From the IMG/VR virus record IMGVR_UViG_3300042261_001309, positions 1 to 64,000 of that record: a stretch of 64,000 nucleotides of DNA. One strand, 5' to 3'. A program made the translations under genes and the position numbers. Positions 50,550 to 59,739 of this stretch are shown piece by piece. Below the pieces are notes generated by a model. The model saw nothing but the letters and a program-made list of their open reading frames with translations, had not been told where the DNA came from and did not search any database. This DNA comes from a virus. Numbering within the stretch: position 1 is the stretch's first letter; the number at the start of each line of letters is the position of its first letter.

Positions 50550-51308
50550 TTAAATAACAGGCTGAGTTTCAGTACCTAAACTACGTAGGCGGGAAAGACG
50601 AGCCTGCACTTTGCTTTTGAATACCAATGATTTATCTGCTGGTGTGGTTTTATTTGCTAATGCCGCCACAGTGAATTTATTAACCGCTAAATTCCAGCGA
50701 TTCTTTACATTTGAAATTTCACGCGCAATACCTTGTGGTGAATCACTAAAATCGATTGCTTGTCTTAATCGATAATCCAGATTGCCTATATATGCATCCA
50801 CATTAGAAGCTGTTCGGCTTAACTCACGTGGAATAGCTAATTCATTGTGTGCAAACCGAGGATTGTTATTCCAAGGGATGCTGTTTTCCACCATAAACAG
50901 ATTGATAGCTCTTAACGCTTCTGGATTCATGTGTGGAATAATCGCCAAATCTACCCGGCTTAATTTAACCAAATCATTTAACGTAGCTATTCCATAACGT
51001 TTTAATGCAGCAATAATACGGCCGTTACAATGCTTATTAACATCAAATACGAAGTTTGATATAGGCCTAGTTAAATCAGGTGTAACTCGTAATTCATCGT
51101 CGTTGGCCTTCATGTACTCCTGCATTTCTCTACAGGTATCTTTAATTTTACGTACATGCTTTAGCACGATTGATTTTTTAAACTCCGATAACTCATGCTT
51201 AGCTGCGTAATCTCTGGCCAACTGTAAGTCGATCTGACAATTAGTTAATTCCGCTGTAAGATCTGTAGCCATTGAAAACAATTCTAACTGGGTTGGTGTA
51301 TCACTCAT
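50550..51308 (-). CDS. protein with an RNA polymerase alpha-CTD-like domain
   Basis: This 252-residue protein has, at residues 97-145, a helix-hairpin-helix pattern like the C-terminal domain of RNA polymerase alpha: RIIAALKRYGIATLNDLVKL, then DLAIIPHMNPEALRAINLF. The first 70 residues form an acidic helix pair, and the last 100 are basic and helical. Such domains bind DNA or host RNA polymerase partners. It could be a transcription factor that recruits or redirects host polymerase, which is inference. It overlaps the next upstream gene by 4 bases. Confidence 0.55.
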   Translation of the reverse strand: MSDTPTQLELFSMATDLTAELTNCQIDLQLARDYAAKHELSEFKKSIVLKHVRKIKDTCREMQEYMKANDDELRVTPDLTRPISNFVFDVNKHCNGRIIAALKRYGIATLNDLVKLSRVDLAIIPHMNPEALRAINLFMVENSIPWNNNPRFAHNELAIPRELSRTASNVDAYIGNLDYRLRQAIDFSDSPQGIAREISNVKNRWNLAVNKFTVAALANKTTPADKSLVFKSKVQARLSRLRSLGTETQPVI

Positions 51309-51652
51309 AGGAGAGGTTTGGTTGTTATTTGATGATTAAGCTGTTTTTCTTTGTTAATTTTAGCTGTCGTAAGCTCAGCGTATTGAGGATGTAAACCTAA
51401 GGCTAATTCACTTATATGCATTAAACCAATATGCTGCTGTAGTTCTTTTGGATCCGCTGTACCTAAGCCTACGTTGTATTCATAAACAGTTTTACGAAAC
51501 TTTTCTACTTGAGCTTCAACCGCAGCAATTACGTTGTTTAAATGCGCTAAGTGAATTTCATCTATTTTAACGTATTTAGCTTTTGATTTACTGTAATAAT
51601 AACCGGGCTGATATTGTGTAAATGCCGGCAGAATGGGATATTTAATTTCCAT
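51305..51652 (-). CDS. hypothetical protein
   Basis: This 115-residue protein starts MEIKYPILPAFTQYQPGYYY, with a tyrosine/lysine-rich opening and a long helix (LAHLNNVIAAVEAQVEKFRK). It is basic overall. It lies 2 bases after the deaminase gene. Not recognised. Confidence 0.55.
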   Translation of the reverse strand: MEIKYPILPAFTQYQPGYYYSKSKAKYVKIDEIHLAHLNNVIAAVEAQVEKFRKTVYEYNVGLGTADPKELQQHIGLMHISELALGLHPQYAELTTAKINKEKQLNHQITTKPLL

Positions 51653-51654
51653 AT

Positions 51655-52059
51655 TTAAGGTTTGATAGGCAAAACTTCAAATTCGCCTTTTCTGTTTGTG
51701 TACCATATCGTATCGACTTGATAATGTTCCAGCATACGCTGGCAGCCCTCACAAGGCTTAGACATGGCTAGTTGCCCGTTATTGTCCACCCGGATAACCA
51801 CTAATTCATAACCTTTATACGATGCCTTATTGCCCTTTAAACAAGCCTTGAATTCAGCATGTGTGCCTTGCGCTTGGGGATACCTATAGGCGAATTTAAG
51901 ATTATCCGGGTGGGTCTTAGTATTGTTTATTCCAATAGCGACTATTTTATTTTTACGTAGTAGAAAGGCTTGGTGCTTGCACCTATGAGAAGCCTGGGTA
52001 TTTTTTGAAGCATAAGCCAACGAGATTTTAGCCAAGTTCGCCAATGTCTCTTTTTTCAT
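51655..52059 (-). CDS. cytidine/deoxycytidylate deaminase-family protein
   Basis: This 134-residue protein carries the zinc-binding and proton-shuttle motif H67-A-E69 (THAEFKA) and P-C103-x2-C106 (KPCEGCQ), the signature of the cytidine deaminase fold. The length and basic N-terminus fit phage members. It should deaminate a cytosine nucleotide (for example dCMP to dUMP), feeding the thymine pool, or act on nucleic acid. It lies next to an HNH endonuclease and the polymerase gene. The substrate cannot be told. Confidence 0.8.
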   Translation of the reverse strand: MKKETLANLAKISLAYASKNTQASHRCKHQAFLLRKNKIVAIGINNTKTHPDNLKFAYRYPQAQGTHAEFKACLKGNKASYKGYELVVIRVDNNGQLAMSKPCEGCQRMLEHYQVDTIWYTNRKGEFEVLPIKP

Positions 52060-52871
52060 TTAGATTTAGGCGGCACCGGCGTAATAACCGCTTTTTCTGG
52101 AGAACAACCACGTCGCAAACGCCCGCGAATAGTGTGCGTTGAAATGCCTGTTCGTTTACTCCAACCTGTAATAGACAACGTTACACCATCAACTGTGATA
52201 TTGCGGGCGTGCGGATCTGGGCTATTAGGCCGTCTAGTTACATTCGCGGGAGTAGCTAACGCTTCTTCTGGCGCCCAGCCGTTAGCTATTCTTCTAGCTA
52301 TTTGATTACTTGTAAGCCCTGTCCTTCTGGACCATTCGGCAATAATGCGTGTTTCTCCGTTAGCTGTGATATTTATATTGCGCCTAGTATTGGCAGTTTG
52401 AACACTTCGGTTAGCCCATCTGCAATTTTCTGGTGAATAATCCTTCTCGTTATCGACACGATCGAGAGTTAATCCCAAAACAAACGATGAAAACATATCC
52501 GTCACGAAATTTTCAAATCCTGACAGACCTTGCCATCTGGCACAAACAGTAATACCCCTGCCGCCGTAATGGTGATAATCTGTGTTATTTTTATCGAAAC
52601 ACCGCGATAACATGCTGTGATAAGCTCGATAAAACTTATATTTATGCTTATTTTTTTTAGACAAAAAGCCGTGTTTTCTGTTGGCTGTAAATCTTAGACA
52701 ACCGCAGGATTTTGTTGTTCCACGCAGCAAGTTGTGCCCATAGATTTCTTTTGTATTGCCACAATCACAAACACAGAGATATCTTGTATTTCTATTTATA
52801 TTGGCTGCGCGGTTGAGCACGATTAAACGCCCAAACCGTTGTCCTTCTAATTTATTTAAGCTTACTTCCAT
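52056..52871 (-). CDS. HNH homing endonuclease with repeated C-terminal DNA-binding motif
   Basis: This 271-residue protein starts with a zinc-ribbon segment (CVCDCG .. SCGC), followed by the HNH core HHYGGRGITVCARW and LDRVDNEKDYSPENCRW. The C-terminus has two copies of a helix-turn-helix unit: TANGETRIIAEWSRRTGLTS and TVDGVTLSITGWSKRTGIST, each followed by a proline-containing tail. It is a free-standing homing endonuclease inserted between the polymerase and deaminase genes, with 4-10 base overlaps on both sides. Its target is probably the same locus in an uninterrupted relative. Confidence 0.85.
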   Translation of the reverse strand: MEVSLNKLEGQRFGRLIVLNRAANINRNTRYLCVCDCGNTKEIYGHNLLRGTTKSCGCLRFTANRKHGFLSKKNKHKYKFYRAYHSMLSRCFDKNNTDYHHYGGRGITVCARWQGLSGFENFVTDMFSSFVLGLTLDRVDNEKDYSPENCRWANRSVQTANTRRNINITANGETRIIAEWSRRTGLTSNQIARRIANGWAPEEALATPANVTRRPNSPDPHARNITVDGVTLSITGWSKRTGISTHTIRGRLRRGCSPEKAVITPVPPKSK

Positions 52872-55621
52872 ATCCAGGAGGCGCTATCAAAGCACCACTT
52901 AGTTTCACCGGCGAAGATTTTTTCCTTACCTTTCCAACAGGTTGTGGCAATCATTTCCATGCCCAATGTAGTCCCCGTGGGAAGCTTACAATGTTCAGTA
53001 ATGAAATACTTAACCAAACTTGGAAAATAGTTATCTCTAAATAAGTCTTTGTTTACGCACCATTGTATGTCGTCATGAACCGTATTAAGTGCGAACACTT
53101 TGGTCATCCATAATTTTTGCTTCTGCAATTCTTTTTTAATACAAATGCATATATCCCAAAACAACTGAGCTAACACACTGGCGATACACCAAGCTAAGGC
53201 GGTATTATACTGTGCAGATTTAACCCCAATATTTGCGGATGGCTCAAAATAAAATCGAGTTCCGTAAATATTATCCACATACTTATTACGATCTACACTA
53301 TCCTTAACGCTCTTTCTGAAAGCCATATATTGCTTATAGTGCTCCCAAGTCGTTAAAGCGTAAGATATGTCTTCTAATGGAATTAAGAAACCTGACTCTG
53401 AAAATATCTCAGCTTGAATAGGCACTACTGCTGATTGTAACTCAGCAGTATAAGCTACTCTAAACGTAATACCTTTTGCTGAAACATAACGAGATGTGTC
53501 GTCTTTAGTTAATTTATTGTTCTTAAAATACGTCTGCATCTTTTTAAGGTGAAAATCTCCCAATAGCATATCCGTGATATAATCCTTATCCTGTGACACA
53601 TAAGCAGCAATCATTAAATCGCTACCGGCTAAGTCAACCGAGGTATAAGCATAATTAGGATCACCTGTGTAAAAAATATTACGTATGTTAGCCGGTATTT
53701 TATCGGCAAACTGTTTTTGCTGTTCTTTCGATAATGTCGTATAACCCGGCACAAATATGTTGGGAATATGTGCCAACACTTTGGAGGCTGGATTCTGGAT
53801 GTTCGGCCTAGAGCTGCTTCTAAAGTTATCTAAACACTCGTAGAAATCTGCGTGTATTCGATTATCTTTAGTTAAGGCAGCCCAATAACTTTGCTTAATA
53901 GGTTCATCCTCTTCATCTTCTTCCGTATCTTCATAATTTGCCGTCTCGAAAGGTGTGCCACGTTGATTTAGGAATTTATTAGCGAATACACCTACCCTGT
54001 TCATATCCAATAAGATAGAAACAATTTTTAGTGCATCTGCTTGCGCTTCGGTAGGCTCGGCAGATAATTGATACTTTAATGTGCTAAGCGACTTATTATT
54101 AGATGAAGGCGCGTAATTCATCGCTGAAGGCTTTTTAGGCTTCTTCATATTTTCGAAATACGCTTTAGACTTAATCTTGCCACCCTTAGTGTAATAAGGC
54201 GGAGTAAGCTTTAACTTATCATATAGCAATGCCCGCTTATCTAACGCTGACGCTGGATTAAAGGATTCCAGGTATTTTGGTACAACCAAGGCTTCCAGCT
54301 GTTGATGCAACTCGGCGTATTTACCTTGATATTTTTCAGTGAGATCCTTAAGCAACGGCATATCAATTGGCACTCCCGTATTCTCAAGGTCTATGAAGTA
54401 ATTGCTAAGAGGTAAAAACGTATCCTTATAAAATGATTGCACTTTAATTGGTAAACGTTTCATCTTCTCCCGCATCGTCACACAGGCCGCATAATGTGCC
54501 ACAGCATCACCAGCGCAGTATTCATAAAATACTTCCGGTTCCTTATACTTGAGCATACATAAATCGCACTTGGCAATTTTATGCTCAGCTAGCTTTAAAT
54601 AGAACGGAACGTAATACGGCCGATAATCTGTGAACAACCTAATACCTGTTTCCAGCCCTTTACTATACCTCGAATCAATAAACCCCATGGCTTTCATACC
54701 GTCAAAAGCCAAGGTATGTTCAGGTAGATTAAAGCCACGTCGAATAAGCCGTTTATCGTCGACTTTGATATTCCAGCCCATTCGTTGAGCGTTTGGATGC
54801 TCAAACAACGGCTTTAATGTATTTAATAATTCTAGGTTTTCAACATTACCGTTACCCACCAAGTCTAAAACAACGGCGTGATGTGGCTCACAACAATACT
54901 GCATTGTACAAAGAATTTCAGTATCATCGTAAAGCCTTCCATCAGTAAACCATTCCCCATCGTAACCGACAGTCAACAAGCCACGAGCAATATAAGAATC
55001 TACAAGCTCTTTGCTTCTGGCTGGATCAGTTACGACTTCCCATGTGTAATCTGTGTAATGTAGCTCATCTCGAATGTATCGCTTAGCTATCTCAAATATA
55101 TCTCTAAACAATGGCCGAACCGAAGGATCCTGATTAACCAGCATCCCAATGGAATAATTAGGTATTATTTTACCGTAAGGGCTATCAATAACCTCGCCTA
55201 AGTAATCCCCCATCTTGGCGTTCTTTTTTATTACCCGTTTAAACGCTTCAGATCCCAACGGCATTATCAGCTTAGGTTTTACCATTTCCACCTCAAAGTC
55301 GAAAAGTGGTGCACACTCTTCAATCATTTCTTTAGATGGTTTTGGTGATCGCCCAATACTATATTTAACCATCGAAGTGACAATCACATCATTTCTGGTT
55401 AATCCTGCTGACGCTAAGGCATTATCAAATTCATCAGCATAATCACCTTCTTCCAACAATTTGCCATTTTCCAAGTCTTCGTGACCGGGGTGCGATAGCA
55501 CAATCATTAATGGCGCCGATATATTTTTCCAACAACCCATCCAGCTACGCCCATTAACGTGCTTGGTGGTGAATAAGTCATCTACAGTACTAAGTATTAA
55601 CGGTAAGTCCATTTGCTGCAA
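52862..55621 (-). CDS. family A DNA polymerase with N-terminal uracil-glycosylase-like domain
   Basis: This 919-residue protein has three parts. Residues 37-175 resemble family 4-type uracil-DNA glycosylases (HPGHEDLENGKLLEEGDYAD, RNDVIVTSMVKY, a LIMPLGSEAF segment). From about 218 lies a 3'-5' exonuclease (VGYDGEW with D221/E223; later YCAGDAVAHY). The C-terminal polymerase has RPNIQN, motif A VDLAGSDLM, motif B around KGITFRVAYTA and motif C VHDD. It should be the replicative polymerase. From memory, the Bacillus phage SPO1 enzyme has a similar fused domain. The first codon is TTG 55621; ATG 55612 is an alternative. Confidence 0.85.
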   Translation of the reverse strand: MQQMDLPLILSTVDDLFTTKHVNGRSWMGCWKNISAPLMIVLSHPGHEDLENGKLLEEGDYADEFDNALASAGLTRNDVIVTSMVKYSIGRSPKPSKEMIEECAPLFDFEVEMVKPKLIMPLGSEAFKRVIKKNAKMGDYLGEVIDSPYGKIIPNYSIGMLVNQDPSVRPLFRDIFEIAKRYIRDELHYTDYTWEVVTDPARSKELVDSYIARGLLTVGYDGEWFTDGRLYDDTEILCTMQYCCEPHHAVVLDLVGNGNVENLELLNTLKPLFEHPNAQRMGWNIKVDDKRLIRRGFNLPEHTLAFDGMKAMGFIDSRYSKGLETGIRLFTDYRPYYVPFYLKLAEHKIAKCDLCMLKYKEPEVFYEYCAGDAVAHYAACVTMREKMKRLPIKVQSFYKDTFLPLSNYFIDLENTGVPIDMPLLKDLTEKYQGKYAELHQQLEALVVPKYLESFNPASALDKRALLYDKLKLTPPYYTKGGKIKSKAYFENMKKPKKPSAMNYAPSSNNKSLSTLKYQLSAEPTEAQADALKIVSILLDMNRVGVFANKFLNQRGTPFETANYEDTEEDEEDEPIKQSYWAALTKDNRIHADFYECLDNFRSSSRPNIQNPASKVLAHIPNIFVPGYTTLSKEQQKQFADKIPANIRNIFYTGDPNYAYTSVDLAGSDLMIAAYVSQDKDYITDMLLGDFHLKKMQTYFKNNKLTKDDTSRYVSAKGITFRVAYTAELQSAVVPIQAEIFSESGFLIPLEDISYALTTWEHYKQYMAFRKSVKDSVDRNKYVDNIYGTRFYFEPSANIGVKSAQYNTALAWCIASVLAQLFWDICICIKKELQKQKLWMTKVFALNTVHDDIQWCVNKDLFRDNYFPSLVKYFITEHCKLPTGTTLGMEMIATTCWKGKEKIFAGETKWCFDSASWIWK

Positions 55622-57140
55622 ACCTTTCAGTTACACCGTCAATCATAGCACTGACTGTTACCGGTGGTTTATATTGTGGAGGACCTGCAAGCTGATCTAC
55701 TTTTTTAGAAACAGCCAACACTCTACTAACATCAGCTGTATGTGGTTGCACAATAGTTGTTTCTTCCTTTGGCCTTCTCGCCTCTGATATAGGAGAAGTC
55801 ATTGTGTTATCCTGCGTAGCCCCGCCTAGCTGATCCGGTGGTTCGCTGATCGTCATGAATTCCAATTCAGCTTGAAACCTTAATTCGAAGTTTTTTGCAT
55901 GGCGACATTTTAACGAGAATATAACGCATTCGTCAGCTGTCAGTTTTTCCCTACCCAAACAAAAAACATTATCTGCTTTTTGAATAATCCCCTTATAGCC
56001 TTGTAAGTCCGACGCATTATATCTCGCTTTAGGACTGCCTTTTGCCTGATGCAATACCCATAACCCAAACCGCTTATCAGCCACCGTTTTATGCGACAAC
56101 TGATCCAGTTCTTCTGAAGTTATTCTATCCTTATCCCAAGCTGCATCTTTTGCATTGGCAATATTAGGTTGAACAAACTGAAACTGATCAACGATTACCA
56201 AGTCAGGTAAAAAACCATCTTTTTCATGGTGATCCACCAGCCGGGTATACAATTGATCACAGGTTAACATACCAATGCCAACCAAGCTATCTACGGCTAA
56301 GTTTTGTTTTAATGCTGAACTAGCTACTGGATCGAGGGTGTCCCACCTTTCAGTAAGTTCCATATTGGCGTTACCATTATGCAATAACGTATATTGAATT
56401 CGATATGCTCGCGCATAAAACCGATTTACGACATTGTGTACAGTATCCTCCATGGAAAAGTAAGTAACCTTCTTTCCAAGCAATACGGCGTTATAAGCCA
56501 AGTTCACAGCCAAAGCTGTTTTACCTGCACCAGAATGCCCGATTAATAAACCGTATTCTCCATAGCCTAAACCACCGCCTAAAATAGTATCCAGTGACGG
56601 ATAGCCTGTAGGCACCATAGTGTAAATAGGCTTTTCCAATAAACTGCGAAATGGATATACCCGTTCCGCAGGCTGAGACCAATCGTCTTTATTAACCTCG
56701 TTATTTACCTTTGAGACTTCAACAGCGAGCTGGTCTAGATCGTTTTCATACTTGTGCTTAACCCGCTGATGCCGTCGATGTTTTATAAACGGCTTAAACT
56801 CAGCCAAGAAAAACACCAAGTTTAACTCATCGAGTTTTGTATACAGCTCAACCACTAACGGTATGAGTTGTTCGATCAGTTGAATAAACGCTGGGCTATC
56901 GTCCATCTCCAAACGCAGATACTCGATCAATAAATTCTGCTGAATTGGAACAGAGCCTATTTTAAGTATGGTGTCTACCAACACCTTATACTTACGTAGA
57001 CCAAATACGTCATCCGTAATGAAGTCATCGCCGGTGACAGTTAAGTCACGCGCTCGTTTGAGCATTTCTGGACAATGAAGCAGATGTTTGATTAATCCAT
57101 CAATAAAAGCTGAACTGTCATAAATAGTGGCCATGCTCAA
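55590..57140 (-). CDS. DnaB-like replicative helicase
   Basis: This 516-residue protein has an N-terminal helical domain, a linker, and a RecA-type motor domain with Walker A GHSGAGKT at residues 201-208, then VTYFSMEDTVHNV, Walker B LVIVDQFQF, and a later VLHQAKGSP loop. The layout is that of hexameric DnaB/gp4-like helicases. The last 80 residues are proline-rich and disordered. It should unwind DNA ahead of the polymerase and cooperate with the primase. Its end overlaps the polymerase start by 32 bases. Confidence 0.85.
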   Translation of the reverse strand: MSMATIYDSSAFIDGLIKHLLHCPEMLKRARDLTVTGDDFITDDVFGLRKYKVLVDTILKIGSVPIQQNLLIEYLRLEMDDSPAFIQLIEQLIPLVVELYTKLDELNLVFFLAEFKPFIKHRRHQRVKHKYENDLDQLAVEVSKVNNEVNKDDWSQPAERVYPFRSLLEKPIYTMVPTGYPSLDTILGGGLGYGEYGLLIGHSGAGKTALAVNLAYNAVLLGKKVTYFSMEDTVHNVVNRFYARAYRIQYTLLHNGNANMELTERWDTLDPVASSALKQNLAVDSLVGIGMLTCDQLYTRLVDHHEKDGFLPDLVIVDQFQFVQPNIANAKDAAWDKDRITSEELDQLSHKTVADKRFGLWVLHQAKGSPKARYNASDLQGYKGIIQKADNVFCLGREKLTADECVIFSLKCRHAKNFELRFQAELEFMTISEPPDQLGGATQDNTMTSPISEARRPKEETTIVQPHTADVSRVLAVSKKVDQLAGPPQYKPPVTVSAMIDGVTERFAANGLTVNT

Positions 57141-57664
57141 TGCGTTACGCGGGCTATATCAAACTGCTTTGCTTTAAAAAATGCAACAAATTTCGCAACT
57201 TGCATATAATCAGCCGCCGACTCTCCGTATTTTTCTATAACTGCCGGAATTGGATTATCGGATACAAATATCCGAAACCAGGGTTTGAAGTTATAGTGAT
57301 CATCGAGCAATACTTCCTCTACATTTCGACCTGTGTCCAAGACACACTGTAGATAGCTAATTTGAACTTTGTATTGCATCTCGAGATCGTTAAATTTACC
57401 GGCATTCCATTTTTCCAACCAAAAAGAGTACGCAGAAGCGGCAAGTGTGTTGGCAAAAAACTCAGGGGTGGTCCTATAAAGCCAACACATTTCCACGTAA
57501 TCTTCCGGAGCCATCTCCAGCTTAAGGCATCTTTCAGCCGCCAATTGAAAGAAATGCTCGTCAACTGCTCTTACTTTCGCAAAGGGCACCGTTTTCCTGC
57601 GCCGTCTAATATAAGCTTTTTTTAACCTGTCTACCACCTCCTCTTTTTCTGTTTGACCTTTCAT
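57137..57664 (-). CDS. hypothetical protein next to the helicase
   Basis: ATG 57664 (MKGQTEKEEVVDRL) gives 175 residues; a TTG at 57721 would overlap the small upstream gene by 40 bases. The product is helical, basic early (KKAYIRRRRKTVPF), and ends with a run of aromatic helices. It overlaps the helicase start by 4 bases. A helicase loader or accessory would fit this position, but no motif supports it. Confidence 0.55.
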   Translation of the reverse strand: MKGQTEKEEVVDRLKKAYIRRRRKTVPFAKVRAVDEHFFQLAAERCLKLEMAPEDYVEMCWLYRTTPEFFANTLAASAYSFWLEKWNAGKFNDLEMQYKVQISYLQCVLDTGRNVEEVLLDDHYNFKPWFRIFVSDNPIPAVIEKYGESAADYMQVAKFVAFFKAKQFDIARVTH

Positions 57665-57681
57665 ACTGTCCTTTCGATAGT

Positions 57682-57819
57682 CTAATGCAGTAACGTAAAA
57701 CCAACCGCAAACGTGAAGCAACCAACAGGTAATTGTACGTACGCAAATAAAACAGGTAGGCTTGTGCTTAAATACGCCAATTCAGATAAATCTTCAAATG
57801 CGTATCTAGATGTGAGCAT
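57682..57819 (-). CDS. 45-residue hydrophobic peptide
   Basis: The frame MLTSRYAFEDLSELAYLSTS continues LPVLFAYVQLPVGCFTFAVG and ends at TAG 57682. The C-terminal two thirds are hydrophobic and could span the membrane once. It lies 5 bases before the lipoprotein gene's stop in reverse order. Function unknown. Confidence 0.4.
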   Translation of the reverse strand: MLTSRYAFEDLSELAYLSTSLPVLFAYVQLPVGCFTFAVGFTLLH

Positions 57820-57824
57820 AGCTG

Positions 57825-58379
57825 TTAAAACCTATAATATTTAACTCCGGCTATTTCAGCTTGAGTTAATTGTACGATTTGTTGTGTTTGCGGTTCATAG
57901 AATATAATCTTATAGCCTGTTTGGTCGTCCCACACCATGGCCACGTTAATTGCATGTACACCTCCTCTGGCTAGCGAAGCATACCAAATCTCACCTACCG
58001 CTAAGGCGGTTTTTTTATTTTTCTGTGGCGTATTGTGATGCAATATTTGCGCAAAAGCGAAAGCCAAGGTACTGAAGTTATCGCAGTCGTTTTCCGTTGC
58101 TACGTAAGTGGCGGATTTAAACGACGTTAAAAACCGATATAGTGATTCCGAATATTCATTAGCCAACCAATGCTCACTAGGCAAAGCGTATACGTCGTCA
58201 GCAAAAAATGAATTAGGTGTAGTAACACCTAAGCTTTCCAACATTGCGGCTATTTCTACCGCTTCAACCGTGTGCTTAATAGTAGGACTAGGCGCGTTTT
58301 TACTGCAACTAGTAACTAACCAGGCATGTGCCACTATCACAGCCAAATATACGGGCAACCATTTAATCCATTTTTTCAT
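57825..58379 (-). CDS. lipoprotein with a papain/transglutaminase-like domain
   Basis: The N-terminus (MKKWIKWLPVYLAVIVAHAW then LVTSC, cysteine 25) is a type II signal peptide. The body has ENDCDNFSTLAFAFA, then GVHAINVAMVW and IIFYEPQTQ, the Cys-His-Asp/Glu order of papain-like or transglutaminase-like peptidases. It would be lipid-anchored on the outer side of the cytoplasmic membrane or on the outer membrane. Possible roles are cell-wall processing or superinfection exclusion, neither proved. A 36-residue lipoprotein gene adjoins. Confidence 0.65.
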   Translation of the reverse strand: MKKWIKWLPVYLAVIVAHAWLVTSCSKNAPSPTIKHTVEAVEIAAMLESLGVTTPNSFFADDVYALPSEHWLANEYSESLYRFLTSFKSATYVATENDCDNFSTLAFAFAQILHHNTPQKNKKTALAVGEIWYASLARGGVHAINVAMVWDDQTGYKIIFYEPQTQQIVQLTQAEIAGVKYYRF

Positions 58380-58380
58380 G

Positions 58381-58491
58381 TTAATTTTGAGAATAGGTTA
58401 CAGCGGGTAAATTTACTGGAGTGCTTTTATTTGTGGAAGCACAACCAGTAAGGCCTAATAGCAATAATCCGAATAATAATGTTTTAATCAT
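58381..58491 (-). CDS. 36-residue small lipoprotein
   Basis: The frame MIKTLLFGLLLLGLTGCAST has a clear lipobox (L-T-G-C, cysteine 17) followed by 20 polar residues with prolines (KSTPVNLPAVTYSQN). It overlaps the end of the primase gene by 8 bases and ends just before the papain-like lipoprotein start. Its size and proline-containing tail recall Rz1-type outer-membrane spanins, which is a guess. Confidence 0.6.
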   Translation of the reverse strand: MIKTLLFGLLLLGLTGCASTNKSTPVNLPAVTYSQN

Positions 58492-59401
58492 ATTTTAATG
58501 CCCATTCTTTTGAAATAATCTCCACCAGTTGTTCCGTAGTGGCTTCGTCTGGGGAGGGAAGGTTATACTTACGAAGATCCACATTAACACAGTTTCGATC
58601 GTTATGGCTAATCATTTTCGCCATGTACGCCGCTTCATCTTGTGTAGCGTCTTCAGCATCAAGCATTATCGCGATATTTTTCCATTCCTGTACAAGTTGA
58701 ATTTGAATGTCTGATAAGCCTTTTCCGAAGGTCGCTACCGCGTTATCCAATTTAAGCGCTTTCTTAACTCCTTCCACAACAACCACTAAATCGAATTTTT
58801 TAGCTTTGTCGTAGTTGTATAAACAGGCGCCCTTATTGAACAGATGATAATACTTTAAACAATCTGCGCGATCTCCGTAAACAGTGCCTGGCAAAGACCG
58901 CATTTGCCAACCAATGAACTCGCCTTTATAAATTACTGGGAATACTAAACGTTCTGCCGAAGAAACAAAAGGATCAGCTCTACGTAAAACTAATCCACCA
59001 TCACCGGGGCAGAACAGCATATGATAGTCGTTGTAATATTTATCCAAATCGAATAAATGATCTTTATGTAGAAACTTCACCGCTGGGTGATTAGTGGGTA
59101 ATTGGTTTATTGGAATAAATTTAGTACCCGGTAATTGCCTGGCTAATGGATTTTCTTTCTTTTCTTCTTTAATTAATGTATCCGTTTTGGTCGGTATCAG
59201 TAGTTCACCAAACAATGCCGCACTATCCAGCGGAGTTTCACAGATCCAACAATTAGAATAGTAAGTTGTTAGATTCATGAAACGTTTGCGTTTCTTACGG
59301 TTTTTTACAGTACAGCTAGGACAGTTGAAATAGACAAAGTTACCGTAAACCTTCGCCTTGCCGTACCTAGACTCGATTTTTTTAACTATGTCTTGTGTCA
59401 T
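58484..59401 (-). CDS. DNA primase (zinc finger plus TOPRIM)
   Basis: ATG 59401 (MTQDIVKKIESRYG) gives 305 residues; an upstream start would overlap the coiled-coil gene. The N-terminal zinc ribbon has C27-x2-C30 and C51-x2-C54 (NCPSC and CWICE). The middle has TOPRIM motifs: VVVVEGVKKAL with the catalytic glutamate, and IAIMLDAEDATQ with DxD-type metal binding. It should make RNA primers for the lagging strand with the DnaB-like helicase. Confidence 0.85.
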   Translation of the reverse strand: MTQDIVKKIESRYGKAKVYGNFVYFNCPSCTVKNRKKRKRFMNLTTYYSNCWICETPLDSAALFGELLIPTKTDTLIKEEKKENPLARQLPGTKFIPINQLPTNHPAVKFLHKDHLFDLDKYYNDYHMLFCPGDGGLVLRRADPFVSSAERLVFPVIYKGEFIGWQMRSLPGTVYGDRADCLKYYHLFNKGACLYNYDKAKKFDLVVVVEGVKKALKLDNAVATFGKGLSDIQIQLVQEWKNIAIMLDAEDATQDEAAYMAKMISHNDRNCVNVDLRKYNLPSPDEATTEQLVEIISKEWALKYD

Positions 59402-59408
59402 TTTAATA

Positions 59409-59738
59409 TTATTCGCTACGAGTTGCCTCAATAGCGGCCGCAAGCTCCACTTCGAGCTGCGTTTTTTCATCTCGAAGCTTTGATACCTTTTCTTCTAATT
59501 CTTTAATTTCATCTTTGCACCCTGATAGGTCGCCCCGCAATAAGTCGATTTCCCATCGGGCATCCTCCAATCGTCTTTCAGTGTTTCGCAGTTGGTCTTG
59601 TACATCCTCTAACTCCGCCGCCTCTATCGCTGTATCTATTAAAGAGGAAGTGTCTATCAACTCTAAACCTAGACCTAACGGTTGCAACTGCTGCTCTAAA
59701 GCTTGCAAAGATCTTAATTCACTTAACGTGTAAGCCAT
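59409..59738 (-). CDS. coiled-coil protein
   Basis: This 109-residue protein starts MAYTLSELRSLQALEQQLQP. From residue 40 onward it is a continuous heptad coiled coil (LEDVQDQLRNTERRLEDARW .. LEEKVSKLRDEKTQLEVEL). It is 7 bases from the primase and 1 base from the next upstream gene. Its role is unknown; it might act as a scaffold for replication proteins. Confidence 0.55.
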   Translation of the reverse strand: MAYTLSELRSLQALEQQLQPLGLGLELIDTSSLIDTAIEAAELEDVQDQLRNTERRLEDARWEIDLLRGDLSGCKDEIKELEEKVSKLRDEKTQLEVELAAAIEATRSE

Positions 59739-59739
59739 A

